NCBI GenBank assembly: GCA_001642005.1
Contig: LWCA01000015.1
Span: 23,165-87,164 of the forward strand
Direction: 5' to 3'
Source: Intoshia linei
Lineage: Eukaryota > Orthonectida > Rhopaluridae
DNA: 64,000 nt
The notes beneath the pieces are model-generated. The model was not told the DNA's origin, did no database searches, and saw only the letters and a list, made by a program, of their open reading frames with translations. Below are positions 36,821-48,400 of the stretch, piece by piece. Both the position numbers and the translations under genes were made by a program. How positions within the stretch are numbered: the first letter of the stretch is position 1; each line of letters begins with the position of its first letter.

Positions 36821-37409
36821 CAGCCATTCTCAACGGGGTCCCCAGCACTTTTTTGGGGGTCCATGAAAATTATATACATTTATTACCTATTATAGACATT
36901 TTCAGTAACAAAGTCGTTTTTAAAACATAAAGGCTCAGAAATACTAATATAAAACGTGATTAAAATTTATGACCGAGCCAAGTTTCTAGTCATAAAAAAA
37001 AGCTTTAAATTTCAAATTGAAAATGGGACAAAAAATCAGTCAATATTCATGATTTTATGAAACATGAACCAAGGGATATAAAATATTAATTCTTCACAGG
37101 GAAGATAAATAATATAGACTTTTTATTGATCTGATAAAATATGTAGTAAACAATTAATAATGTACTGTAAACAATACCTGGAAAACATGTTCGATTTTGA
37201 GAACATTGACGGGTTAAAGGTTAATATTAATAGTTCATTAAGTTTATCACCTCGCAAAAATAGAGTACTCCATGTCTTTTGCCAACATTCGTTTCACCCA
37301 AATGTAATGATTCTTTAAAAATTGTCATTATTATTAATTTTTACAGGTCCACAGGTTTTATGTAATATCATCTTAGGCGTCCACAGCGAAAAAGGGTTGA
37401 GAATGCCTG
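36821..37409 (-). mobile_element. Complete non-autonomous hAT element, second copy
   Basis: Termini CAGCCATTCTCAACGGGG (left) and GGGTTGAGAATGCCTG (right). It is flanked by an 8-bp duplication CTGTATAG at 36813-36820 and 37410-37417. The body is the reverse complement of the 31424-32096 element with small deletions. Confidence 0.92.
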
Positions 37410-37439
37410 CTGTATAGGGCCTACTGCTGGCTCTCCGGC

Positions 37440-37925
37440 CTAAAATTCTCCAATTTCCCCATTTTTTTAAAAAAAACTAATGGTCCTAGAATTTTTTAAA
37501 AATCACATCAAATACAGTTATTTCCTTTTAATATACTAATTTAATTCAATCTTACAAAGTTACGTCTTCATGGCCAAAAAACAAATTTACTATTTACTCT
37601 TTTTTGGAATAATTGCATTAAATTTTAATTTAAAATGAAAAATATTAAAAAGTATTTGTCTTAGAATTTAAAATTTTTTCTTTTTTAGTTTTATTCAGTT
37701 ATTTCTGTGAAAAAATTTCAACATCGAAAAATCTACCTATTTCTGCTTAAAATTTACTTAATATATTACCAACTGTTATTTTTCAATTTTTGTAAAATTG
37801 TAAAATTAAAATCAAAAATTTTAATATTTATCCTACAATTTCATGACAATGAGCACTGAACTGGTATATTTGAACTACAGAAACCTGGTTTCATTCTCTT
37901 AAATATATTTATTCGGTTTATATCA
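37440..37925 (+). mobile_element. Helitron internal modules
   Basis: Modules beginning AATGGTCCTAGAATTTTTTA and including TTACAAAGTTACGTCTTC and CAGTTATTTCTGTG match the family interior. No ends present. It stands just upstream of the tropomyosin exons. Confidence 0.5.
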
Positions 37926-38111
37926 GTGGTTTTTTAAACTTTGACTTACTTACGACTCCACGGAGCCCTATTTCCAGCGCCTAACCTACTGTACTACCAG
38001 AACTCTTTGGGGAAACTTTAACGAAATTTTTTTAATATTCATATCCGTAAACACATTTTTAAATGTATTTTTAATTATATTCCAATTTTTATCTTAATTG
38101 TACTCTTTTAG

Positions 38112-38448
38112 TCTGACAATCGATGCAGTGAGGCCGAACGAACCGTTACAAAATTACAAAAAGAAGTGGACAGGTTAGAAGGTATAACATTTTAAATTGC
38201 ATGGCATGAATAATAATTAATAGATGACCTTGAAAATGAACGAAAAAAGTATAACAGCATGATGTCTGAATTTGAAACTGAAGTTCAAAACTTATCAAGC
38301 ATCTAATTATTAACCTTTAATGGATCTAACAATAAATTTTTTACTATCTTGGATTTCATTTTTAGATGAATTGGAAAAACAAAGAGAAAAATATAAATCT
38401 ATTAGTGATGAACTTGATCAGACTTTCGTTGAATTATCTGGATTTTAA
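38112..38448 (+). CDS. TPM: Tropomyosin, 3' end with two alternative terminal exons
   Basis: Coiled-coil actin filament protein. A 70-base exon (38112-38181) encodes [18 protein letters not shown], equivalent to vertebrate exon 8, which is also 70 bases. Two terminal exons follow, each 83 bases, each entered in phase 1 and each with its own stop. 38224-38306 encodes [12 protein letters not shown] and ends VQNLSSI. 38366-38448 encodes [20 protein letters not shown] and ends FVELSGF. The first resembles the vertebrate 9a-type ending (DMTSI); the second resembles the invertebrate muscle ending (ELTGY/ELSGY). The seven or so upstream exons are absent from the window; the contig begins at 35136. 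Confidence 0.92.
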
Positions 38449-39444
38449 ATTACTCCTTTAAAACAAATAAACATTTCAAGTTAATTTATTCAAATTCAAA
38501 ATTTTTTGAAATCCTATTATTCTTAAATTCGAGTGACTAAGGTTGCCATAATTTTAAAGACTGAAGTCAACAGTATCCTGACTTTCGAGTATTTATTTTC
38601 ATTTCTTGAAGAAATTTTTTTTGCATTTAAAATTTGAAGTGGATTTTTTTTTAAAATAAACTAAAAAACTATTGGGTAGCCCCACTTTCTAACCAAAATA
38701 TTAGAATGAACATTTTCATGATCCCAGATAAAAATACAAGTCTTCTGAACGATTATTTTTGTAGGTTATACATATACGTATGAAACATTCTGATAATCAT
38801 GATTCAATGTAATCAATTTTTCAAATTTAAAATAACATTTATTTAATTAAGGACCTGCAATTTTTTTTAAAACTAAACCATGAATACCGTTTCAAACTAA
38901 AAATTTGAATTTTTATATTAACTTGATGGAAAAGAATTTTTGCTAAAATTTAAAATAGTGTACTCCAATGCAGTTTAGAAAATAAAATGTAATACAATTA
39001 ATTTAAATTGGTTTCTAATATCAATAATAATAAATAAATAATTGTTATATTGGTGGGCCTAAACTGCATAAGGCCAAAACGTAAAATTGTACTTTGAAAT
39101 CTAGAAATAATTAAGATTCGAAACAGTTTTACATAAAAAATGGCAATAGAAGCTTCAATTGTAATTTGAAAAATGTATATACGAATGTCAAACATTGGAA
39201 ATGTTCAACTAAACGACATACTTTGTGATTAGATAATACGTTAGATTTTAGAAACAACTTATTTCAAACAAGTACAATACTTGTACCACAAATTACACTC
39301 TAAATTTAAATCTGCTATCAATCATAAAAAATATATTTGTTCAAATAAAAATAAACGAACTTTATTTTTTATTAAAATAATTTTATTTATCGTTCACACG
39401 TCTTATAAAATATATTGTAAAAATAAATATAATAGTCTGATACA
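38449..39444. other. Intergenic between tropomyosin and RPL17
   Basis: AT-rich. No exon or transposon end recognised. A sequence GTGGGTAGCC-like patch near 38671 and a direct run GTACAATACTTGTACC at about 39271 were noted without assignment. Confidence 0.35.
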
Positions 39445-40591
39445 ATGGTTAGATATAGCGTACTACCCAAGAATCAACAAAATAGTAAATTTTGATTTTA
39501 ATAAATGTATAATATCAAAATAATTAACAATATAGTTGTAAAAGCTAGAATTTCAAATGCACGTGTTCATTTTAAGGTATAGTTAAAATGCATTAAATGT
39601 CAGATTTTTGTCAATTTATATTTGATTTGATGAGATTTTAATTTAATACTTAGAATACTCGCGAAACAGCCAATGCTATATCCAATATGAATTTAAAGCA
39701 GGCTATGAAATATTTGAACGACGTTAAAGAATATAAACGGTGTGTTCCATTCAGAAGATATAATGGTGGTATTGGAAAATGTTCTCAGGTTTTTTAATTT
39801 TTATTATATTTAATATATGCATATTAGGCTAAAGAATTTAAGCATTCTCAAGGTAGATGGCCTCAAAAGAGTTTAAAATTTTTGTTGGATCTGTTAAAAA
39901 ATGCTGAAAGTAATGCTGAAAACAAGGTTATTTTAAAAACTCTAAAATAAAAATGGTCAGCTTTTTTGGGGTATTTGTCCAAACTTTTTCGTCTATCTCT
40001 GCGTTTCCCAATGCGGGTTCTGTGGCTGCAGGTTCAGAAAATTTTAAAATATCCATTCATTACCTTTTAATTTGCAGGGTTTCAATTGCTGGTAAAATGC
40101 TATTTACTCTATGATGTGAACATTGAGCGTTTTTGCATGTTTTTAATAAATTTTTCAAATTAAAAATGGTATCTACTAGCAATAAGGCTTTTTAAAATAA
40201 ACCACATAAAAAAACGTGACATTCTATTACACCCATATTACATCATTTCTTTGCGTCACCTATGAGAAAAATTGACGAATTATATATTGCAATTAAATAA
40301 ATGTATTAAATATTTCTTTATAGTACTTTAATTTATGTAAAAATTAAAAATTTTAGGGTTTAGACACTGATCGATTGAACATAAAATACGTTCAAGTCAA
40401 CAGAGCCGCCACCCTTAGACGGCGAACATTTAGAGCTCATGGAAGAATTAATCGTAATATTTCTTTGACATAATTCATGGTATTTAGCTTTTATCAGCCA
40501 TCCTTGCCACATTGAATTAATGTTGGAAGAAGAAGACGCCGGCGTTTCGAAGCCAAAATCAAAAGTTAGAGAAACTGCTATTAAAAATTAA
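39445..40591 (+). CDS. RPL17: Ribosomal protein L17 (uL22)
   Basis: Large-subunit protein lining the exit tunnel. Six exons in phase: [46 protein letters not shown] with [36 protein letters not shown] and [33 protein letters not shown] and [31 protein letters not shown] to the stop. The 34-base last intron uses the acceptor TATTTAG (40492); a later AG would give a premature stop. The C-terminal tail is shorter than in vertebrates and lacks most of their Lys-rich end. The intron at about 39931-40356 is longer and repeat-like. Confidence 0.96.
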
Positions 40592-40949
40592 TCTTAGTGT
40601 AAATATACTTTTTTGTAAAAGATTTAAAATACTGTGCGGTGAAATAATTATTTTAAGGATTATTAGAAATATAATATAAAAGAATATAATAGAAATATAA
40701 AGAATTATTCATGGTATCTTAACAGTTAAGACTTAACTGGTGCGATGATTCCTAAATTTTCAACGATTCGATTCTAAATACTTTTGAATCATATTATATT
40801 TATGCAAGTTTTACTCATCTTAATTGGAAGAAAAACTTACAAGGACTACAGCCAAACAAAATAATTAAAATTTTTGAAACTGTTCGTAATACGGCACAAT
40901 ACCATTATATGATAAATACGTATTTAAACTGTTATCTCAATGGATATAA

Positions 40950-42411
40950 AAAAATTTTCGTGAAAATGAGTGGTTTGTGCTGAATTTGAATTAAAAAAAT
41001 ATATACTAAAAAGCTTTTTGGATTATAAAGGCGTCAATTTATCAAATTAAAATTTTTTATGTGCGTCAACTGAATATAACTATCATCTGTAATTTTTTAA
41101 ACTCTAGGGATATTTTCATTGTTAAAACAAACGGTAATTCGCGTTTTTGACCGTGAAAATTACCTTTTTTGAGGTTACTTATGAATTTAAAAAGCATTCC
41201 AGAATTTATGTTGTAAAAAATTCTAAGACATTTAAATTGTTACAAAAAAGAGTAATTTGTGGTTTTGGCAATGATGTAAGATTTTAAAGTTTAACGCTTT
41301 ATTAGAACATATATTTTTTATAATTCTAAGATAGTTTGAATTTAAATACAAAGGACAACTGGAGTTTAACCTAACTCAATTTCTGAAATTTTCGATAAAA
41401 CATCACTGGAAAAACTTATATGGAATTTGTAAAACTCGACTCCCCTTACTTTCTTAAATGAACAGACATACAATTTACATTTTTAACCATTTTACTTTAT
41501 ATAAATAAGAATTTTAATAAAAATTTGCCCTAGTTATTAGTGATTTTTTGCAATCTTATATATCAATTACTTTAGTACATTACGTCGAAAATGTCTTAAG
41601 ATATTCAGTTCTAATAAACTAATTTTTTGCTGCAAACACTTAGTCTATAATTATAAAATATATTTTATCAGGTTATTTCAGTGTATTTCGTGGGTATCAA
41701 GTGTTCTAAATCTCAAATGAGATTTCGTAATAAAAAAACAGTTTATAAGACTAATAATCTATGATACAGATATTTTGGCCTCTTTACCAGAATAAAACAA
41801 ATTTAAACTTTTTTGTAACGTAGTATAAATATGCAAGAATGCATATACAAATTTATTGAACATTCAATTTTTATATACTAAACAAATTAACATTATTACA
41901 CACTTTATGTGTAGAAATTAGAGTTCTGCAACACGAACTTCGGATGGTTTTGGGTCGATTAATTTTTTAAAAAAAAGGCAATCTGAGTTTTTAATTATGA
42001 AAATGAACTATGTTGAGATTGCGATTTGTGACAATATTTATGATTTAAAAAAATCACCAAGAATGTATGTTTTATAAAATTCTAGGACTTTTTTCATTTT
42101 TCATAAAATGGTAATTTAAGGTTTTTACCCTGAAGATATACCTTTTTAAATTAAAATTGATGACAATGCTAATGGTTTTAAAATGTGTACGAATGTATAT
42201 TTTTTTTAAAAATTCTAGGATTCGTTTGATTTAAAAAAAAACATAATTGGGGTTTTTGAACGGGAAGAGGTAAATTTATTTAAATTTCTACCCGGAAAAA
42301 TTTGACTTGGAATTTTTGTTTGTATAAATTCTAGGACTCTTAGTTATTGAAAAAAACTGCAACACACAGACAAACCGACATTTAATTGTATATACTATAT
42401 AAGTAAGAATA
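40950..42411 (-). mobile_element. Helitron-family copy, minus strand
   Basis: On the minus strand it begins near 42411 with TTCTTACTTATATAGTATA (variant of TCCTTACTTATATAA), then GTCTGTGTGTTGCAG. It continues through at least five modules that each start CTAGAATTT or TTAGAATTT (42330, 42210, 42090, 41330, 41205). No 3' hairpin seen. It occupies the space between RPL17 and the HMG gene. Confidence 0.65.
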
Positions 42412-43589
42412 TTGTAAGCACCTTTTTTTAAACAGTGAACGAATCTAAAAATCAACTTTAACAACGGTGAAACCGACGTGAAATTTTTATTGTTGAAAAA
42501 ATGGAATTATCAATTTAAAATAATTGGGAGTGTTCACATCATGTACTGCTAAAAATCGAATATAAAATAAGTTGGAGAACCATTGATCTACTTTAATGAA
42601 GTAAACGTAGTGTCAAAAATGGGCCCTAAGTATAAAAAAATAAGATTAATCACCAAGAAATTTTTTAACTTTACGTATTAATGTATGACAGTATGTACAA
42701 CCTCATGTGTCTCTCCATGCCCCTGGCGTTAAATTAAATGTTATAAAATATATACGACTTTAAGTAATGTGATAAGAAACATAATCTTTAGTATTCAGTC
42801 TATAATGAACATCGTTACTTTTTAAAAGGTAGCATTCATTATATACTGTCAGGACTCCTGATTGTACAAGAAGGATTGTATGAGTGTTTATAAACTTTTC
42901 CTACAGTGAGTATTTTTAATTTAATTGTAATGTCAACTGACATGAAAAAAAATTCAATATTTTGGTTAAAGTTTTGAGGTGATCAAAAATTTTGTGGTCC
43001 ACCAGTGATATACAATGTGAACCATTTATTTATGCAAATTCAACAGTGTTTTTTTTATACAAGATTAATCTATTTTAAATTATACTAGCTAAAAATTTTT
43101 AAATGTTTCAAAAGTTAAATACAAAATTATCATAATTATTTGTCGGCTTAACGTTCAATAAATAAAACAGTATCAGAAAATAAACTGATCGACATTCCAT
43201 TCATACATAATATACCAAGTACAGTAGACATGCAGTATTCTGTTTTGTATTGTATAACGACTTAGTGCATTTGCATTTAGAACACTACGCTGTAATTTAA
43301 ATATGCAAATATTGTATATAAGTTATAAAGTAGTTATCGGTAACCATGAATATTGACTGAATTTGGCGCTATCTATAGTTCATATTGATACAACGAGCAA
43401 TTTATATTGATACATTATTTACTACGTCTATAGATTATATATTATATAGACAAAATATCGAATTCTATACAGTGTTTTCATACAAATTAGTACAACAATT
43501 GTTATACTACAAAATACATTGAAATACAAGGTTTGTTATACATTTTCGTTTTAATATTAAAATTGCATTTTTTCTTAACAATAACATAG
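42412..43589. other. Upstream region of the HMG-box gene
   Basis: No exon recognised. It contains ATGTACTGC- and GGAGAACCATTGATCTACTT-type hAT-end remnants (about 42576-42596). Otherwise AT-rich. Confidence 0.35.
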
Positions 43590-44324
43590 ATGAATAATTT
43601 AACAAGACCAAAACGGCCTCCATCATCATATTTGATATTTTTGATGAACTTTCGCGATAAAATGAAACAGCAAAAGTGTGTTATAACAAATATAGAGTTG
43701 ACCAAAAAAGCTGGGCTAGAATGGAAAGAACTGGAAAGTAAAGAGGTTGATAATTTAATTAATTCATAAATTTAACAAAATTTCAGATTTGGGAAAATCT
43801 AGCTAAAAAAAAAAAAGAAGAATATGAAATTAAACTGGACTATTATATGAAAAATAGGTAATTTGATTGCTAATAATAGTCATTTTATAATTAGGACTGA
43901 GGAAGAAGCTGCTGAAGACGTACAAAATCGTCGCCGCAAAATAAATGGAAATGACAATATTAAAAAGGTATAATTGTATCTTGTGATATATAAACTTTTT
44001 ATCTAGAAAAAGAAAAAGAAAGATCCCAATCAACCTAAACGACCACAATCGGCGTACTTTTTATGGATGAATGGAAATAGAAAAGACATCAATACAAAAT
44101 TCCCAAACATGGGAATCACAATGTTTAGCAGAAAGGCGTCTGAAATTTGGAAACAAATGACTGAAGACGATAAAATAGTTACTTTTATCAAAATTTAATA
44201 ATTTTATCTCTAGAAATGGCAAACAGCTGCACAGGCTGATCGTCTGCGTTACAATGAAGAAATGAAAACTTTTCGATTAAATTCCAACAATCCAACAGCA
44301 CAGATGATCAACTCATGTGAATAG
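43590..44324 (+). CDS. Two-HMG-box DNA-binding protein (HMGB/SSRP1-like)
   Basis: Probably a chromatin architectural protein. Five exons are joined by introns of about 36-42 bases. Box 1 begins at the N terminus (RPKRPPSSYLIFLMNFRDKM, then LEWKELESKEIWENLAKKKK). A basic linker (RRRKINGN, then KKKKKKDPNQ) leads to box 2: PKRPQSAYFLWMNGNRKDIN, FPNMGITMFSRKASEIWKQM and WQTAAQADRLRYNEEM. The end is TAQMINSCE and a stop at 44322-44324. Box 2 has the AYxLWxN pattern of SSRP1 boxes. The SSRP1 middle domain and the HMGB acidic tail are both absent, so neither name is safe. About 190 residues. Confidence 0.85.
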
Positions 44325-45037
44325 ATTAAATTTAACAATGTGATTACAATATTTATTATAGTTAACATATTTAATGTAGCAATAATGCGAAAATAAACGT
44401 ACATTTTTAATATTTTTGTATTTTTGTTACACATTATGTGTATTGTATTATCGACTACTTTCTTATTTTCAAATTTTAAGTACAATTAGTACATTATATG
44501 TAATGCATTAATACGTTTGCATTTTTCGATAGTCAATAAATTCAATAGATTTCTTAGTTCTTTATTTTTATCAAAATTTCTAAAAGCTACTTTTTCTTAA
44601 ATTTTGTAAATTATTTTATCATAATTTACATTGCCTTTTTGGAATTGATATGAAATAATTATTTCATTTAAATTTTATAGTTAACCATTTAAAAAAATAT
44701 ATAGTCTAAAATACTCTTTCTAACCAGACCAAAATTTTTTAATTGTAAAAAAATTACATTTTACAGCTAAATAATTCTCTTAAAAATTAATTAAAACACA
44801 ATAAATCCTCCGTTATTCACCCGGTCAATTTATATAGAACTAGTATAGTACAATTCTATAATTCGCCTAAAATTTTTTATATTTTTTCATAGTAAATTTT
44901 TATTTTTTAAACTGTTTAATATAACCGCCAATTAACATTATGATTATATTTAATCGTACTCATATATCCTGTATTGTTACGTTAATTAAATAACTAAAAT
45001 AACCAACTTTGATTATAATCGGTTATTATTTTAATTA
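44325..45037. other. Intergenic, no feature seen
   Basis: AT-rich 3' flank of the HMG-box gene. I see no further exons and no clear transposon termini. Confidence 0.35.
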
Positions 45038-45217
45038 AAGTGGCCAGAAAATACGCACTATCACTTTTAGTTTATTTGGAATAAATTTTAAGCCGAAATT
45101 TTTTATTCGTCATCATTATCACTATCACATGATGACTCATCATAGATAAGCAGTTTTGACTTTATATTTAACACCAAATAAACTAAAAGTGATAGTACGT
45201 ATTTTTTCTGGTCACTT
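45038..45217. mobile_element. Palindromic MITE flanked by TA (type 1 ends)
   Basis: Left end AAGTGGCCAGAAAATACGCA, right end CGTATTTTTTCTGGTCACTT, flanked by TA. Inverted arms extend about 46 bases to TTTTAGTTTATTTGG. TA flanks suggest Tc1/mariner mobilisation. The core is homologous to 58418-58589. Confidence 0.88.
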
Positions 45218-45297
45218 TATTTTAATTCTAAATTTATTTGTCATAGAATTAGTAGTATTATTTCAAGAATAGACTTCAAAAAACTTGAAATGAAGTA

Positions 45298-45355
45298 CAG
45301 TATAACCTCCGATATTTCAAATCCTCATTTTGGGCGATTAACGAAGGTTAGACTG
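45298..45355. mobile_element. 58-base pogo/Tigger-like miniature element
   Basis: Left CAGTATAACCTCCGATATTT, right CGATTAACGAAGGTTAGACTG, flanked by TA. The ends are imperfect inverted repeats of each other. Very short, with almost no interior. Confidence 0.65.
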
Positions 45356-45461
45356 TATATAAATTGTACTAAATTTTTAAATATGTAATGTAAAATACAA
45401 ACAGATTTGTTAACGTAATATTGCTTGCCTTTTATGAATTTTGAAACTTTAAATAATTAAA

Positions 45462-48400
45462 TTAAGTGCTAAGTAATTTTGGATCCATATGACCAGCATT
45501 TCCGTAAAATCGTAGTGAGACTGAACCTTTTCCATTTATAGATATTTTTGTTACACTTGCATGATATAATGACATATCAAGCCATGAACGTGGTTCCAAT
45601 TGTAGAGCTCTAAAAATTAAAATAAATTAGAAAATCAAAATTGAATATATGGATTATCAGTCGTGGTTTGTGGTTTTAGGCGAGTTGTTCACCTATAAAA
45701 TAACAGGAATCATTTTAATATTGACGAAGAAGAGACGTTGGATTGTTTTTAACCAAGGTAAATCCAAATACAGAGTTTTTATATTTGTTTTTGCACTTTA
45801 TTCATTTATCATTATCACCTTATGATAAGACGTTATCATTACAGATTACATCTTTTCTTATACAAAATGGAATGTCTGTGTTACAGTTTATTTAAATTAT
45901 CATTTTTATATTTATTACAATTTTAATAAAAATCCAATAAAAACACGAAATATGTTTTAAAGTGCTGAGTTCGTTAATTATTAATACAAAATATTTTTAA
46001 TTTATGATAAGTCTTATCAAAAGCAGATACTGAATATTAATATTATTATTTAGAATACCATAACAATAAAAAATAAAATATCGGTACAAATCCATTTATA
46101 TTTGCTTTTTTTAAATAATTTAAGCTATTTATAACAATTTTTAGGATTATACTGTTTTTACTTTATTTTTAAGATTATACACTTATTCTCTCTAATAAAT
46201 GAAAAAAAAGGGATCACAAAATTGTTTTTAAAAGTTTTTACACAAATCTTAACAAAATAAAATTAAGTGGGAATAATTCACTTTAAAATAAAAGGTAATG
46301 TCAAATAACGGGTCCATGGTTAACAAGTTTAATGATGATAATAGTGAATAGTAGCATTTTTAAGTTAGCTTTTCTTATTTAATTTAATTTTTTGGTTGAA
46401 TTAAAAAAGTGCCCTCGGCAGAGCTAAGTACTGTTTGTACGAAGTACATAACAGTCAAGCTACTTATAATATAAAAAATTGTATAACCTAAAATTATGAG
46501 TTCAATTTGTAGACCTAATAGCTTAGTACCTAATATTAATAAACTCTGTCAGAATCGTCAGGCTCAATCGTCTCATTAATTCTAAAAAATAAATACATTA
46601 TTGTTTTTATCATTATTTTATTATAATTCGCTAGAATTTTTTTCAGTGGGGCCTAGCATAAAAAAGGTTGGGAAACACTGATTTAAGCGAAACCATCATT
46701 GATTTTGTTAATCATAATATTTATTTTTTGACAATATTTTTGTGGTTTCCTTAATGCCAATGACCAAAATTTTGTAGGGTTTTGAAGGAAATATTTTTAA
46801 AATTCTATAGAATCTTCAAAATCTTTAAAAATTGGGTAAAAAAACTTCCCTTAAAAACCCTACAAAATTTTGGTCTTAAAATTATGAATACAAGATAATA
46901 TCAATAACTAGGTTCACTTTTATGTATGACATATAAAGTTTGTACTAAAAACTCACCTAGCTTTGCCAAGGGCACATTTTTATTCTACAAAAAAAATAAA
47001 TTCACGAACATTCTTGAAAATCTAACTTAATAATCCTACTATTCACTATTATCAATTCTTTAAAAAAGTGGTTCCTAAACTTGTTTCAGGTGGAACCATC
47101 ATATCACATTACTTTTTACTTTAAAGTAAATAATTCTATCTTAATTTGTTTTTTTTGTTAGTTAACATTTGCGAAAAAAATTTTAATAACAATTTTTATC
47201 CCATTTTTTAATTTGTTAGACAGAATTGTGTGTATAATATTAAAAATAAAGTAAAAACAGTCCAATCCTAAAAATTCTCATAAATAGCATAAATTCCGAA
47301 AAAGTAAAATTATAAAAACCTATTTTGTCATTCAATACCAATATAATAAATACTTAAAAATACCAATTATGTATCAATAATTAACGGAATCAGCCCTTTA
47401 GAAACATATTTCAGGTGAATTTTACGAATATTGCAAAAATGATAATAACAAAGTTGTATTACTTTTAGTTTTAATTTAAATATTAAATGAAATGTTTTGA
47501 AAATGATAATTTGAGATTTAAAAATTGCGTAGCAATAATAAAAATTCCGAAGGAATGAATTATATAGATGTTCACCCATATTTCTTTATTAGAAATGTGT
47601 AGACGTTCAATGCACATTTTTCTTGAAATTATAGGATCAATATTTACATTTGCAATTTTTATTTTAATCGAAATATTTGAAAAAATAATGGTTGAAAATA
47701 TATTAAAAATTATTTTTACCGGGAATGCGTAAATTTCGAGGGTTGAAGTTTTGTATATCAACTGGAATAAGATCTAACAAAAAAATCTTTTTTAAAATTT
47801 TCTGACAGTTAATTATTTCACATTTTTTGTTAATAAAATATTTCGAAAAAAAATATATGAATACTAAAGTGCTTTTTTGATTGTGAGGGCGTCACTTATT
47901 CAGATTGAAATTTTGAAATTTGAAGAAATCAAATGTATGTCGTTCAAATGAATGTCGCTCCAGAGAATGAACGTCTTTTAAAAAAACTAAGAGGGAAGAA
48001 ATGATGAAATAATTATATAAAATTTTTTAATGTTGCGGCCCGCGAAATTTATAAAATGTATTTTTTGATCCCCACTCGCCATGTTATGGATCACCTTGAT
48101 AAAATTAATAGAAAGGTACACACCGAATTGTTTGACCAAATATTAATCAAAAAAACATTTTACCTTATTGAAAAACCTTCAAAACATTATATTCTAAATT
48201 CTAGAATATCAACTATTTAGTAAGTTAAATTTAAAGTGTAACTCTAGAGCCTTATAGAAGTGGCTAAAGACTATATTACTCTACGAATCGTTTGATAAAT
48301 TGGCCTCGAGATTACTAGATTTTGCTCTGATTGTATGAGATCATTACTTTCAAAGTTATGATAATCCAAAATTAAAAATATTATTTCACCAAAATAGAAA

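Noticed and set aside
40495-40515. Premature stop in the RPL17 last exon
   Set aside because: It arises only if the acceptor ATCAG at 40502 is used; the earlier TTTAG acceptor at 40492 gives an uninterrupted, well-matching end.
47483-47761. Recurring open frame (MCIERLHISNKEIW-like) seen at 47483-47761 (-), 60714-60905 (+) and near 25540
   Set aside because: It lies in the Helitron interior, is frameshifted between copies and has no known family; shared ancestry of the repeat explains the similarity.
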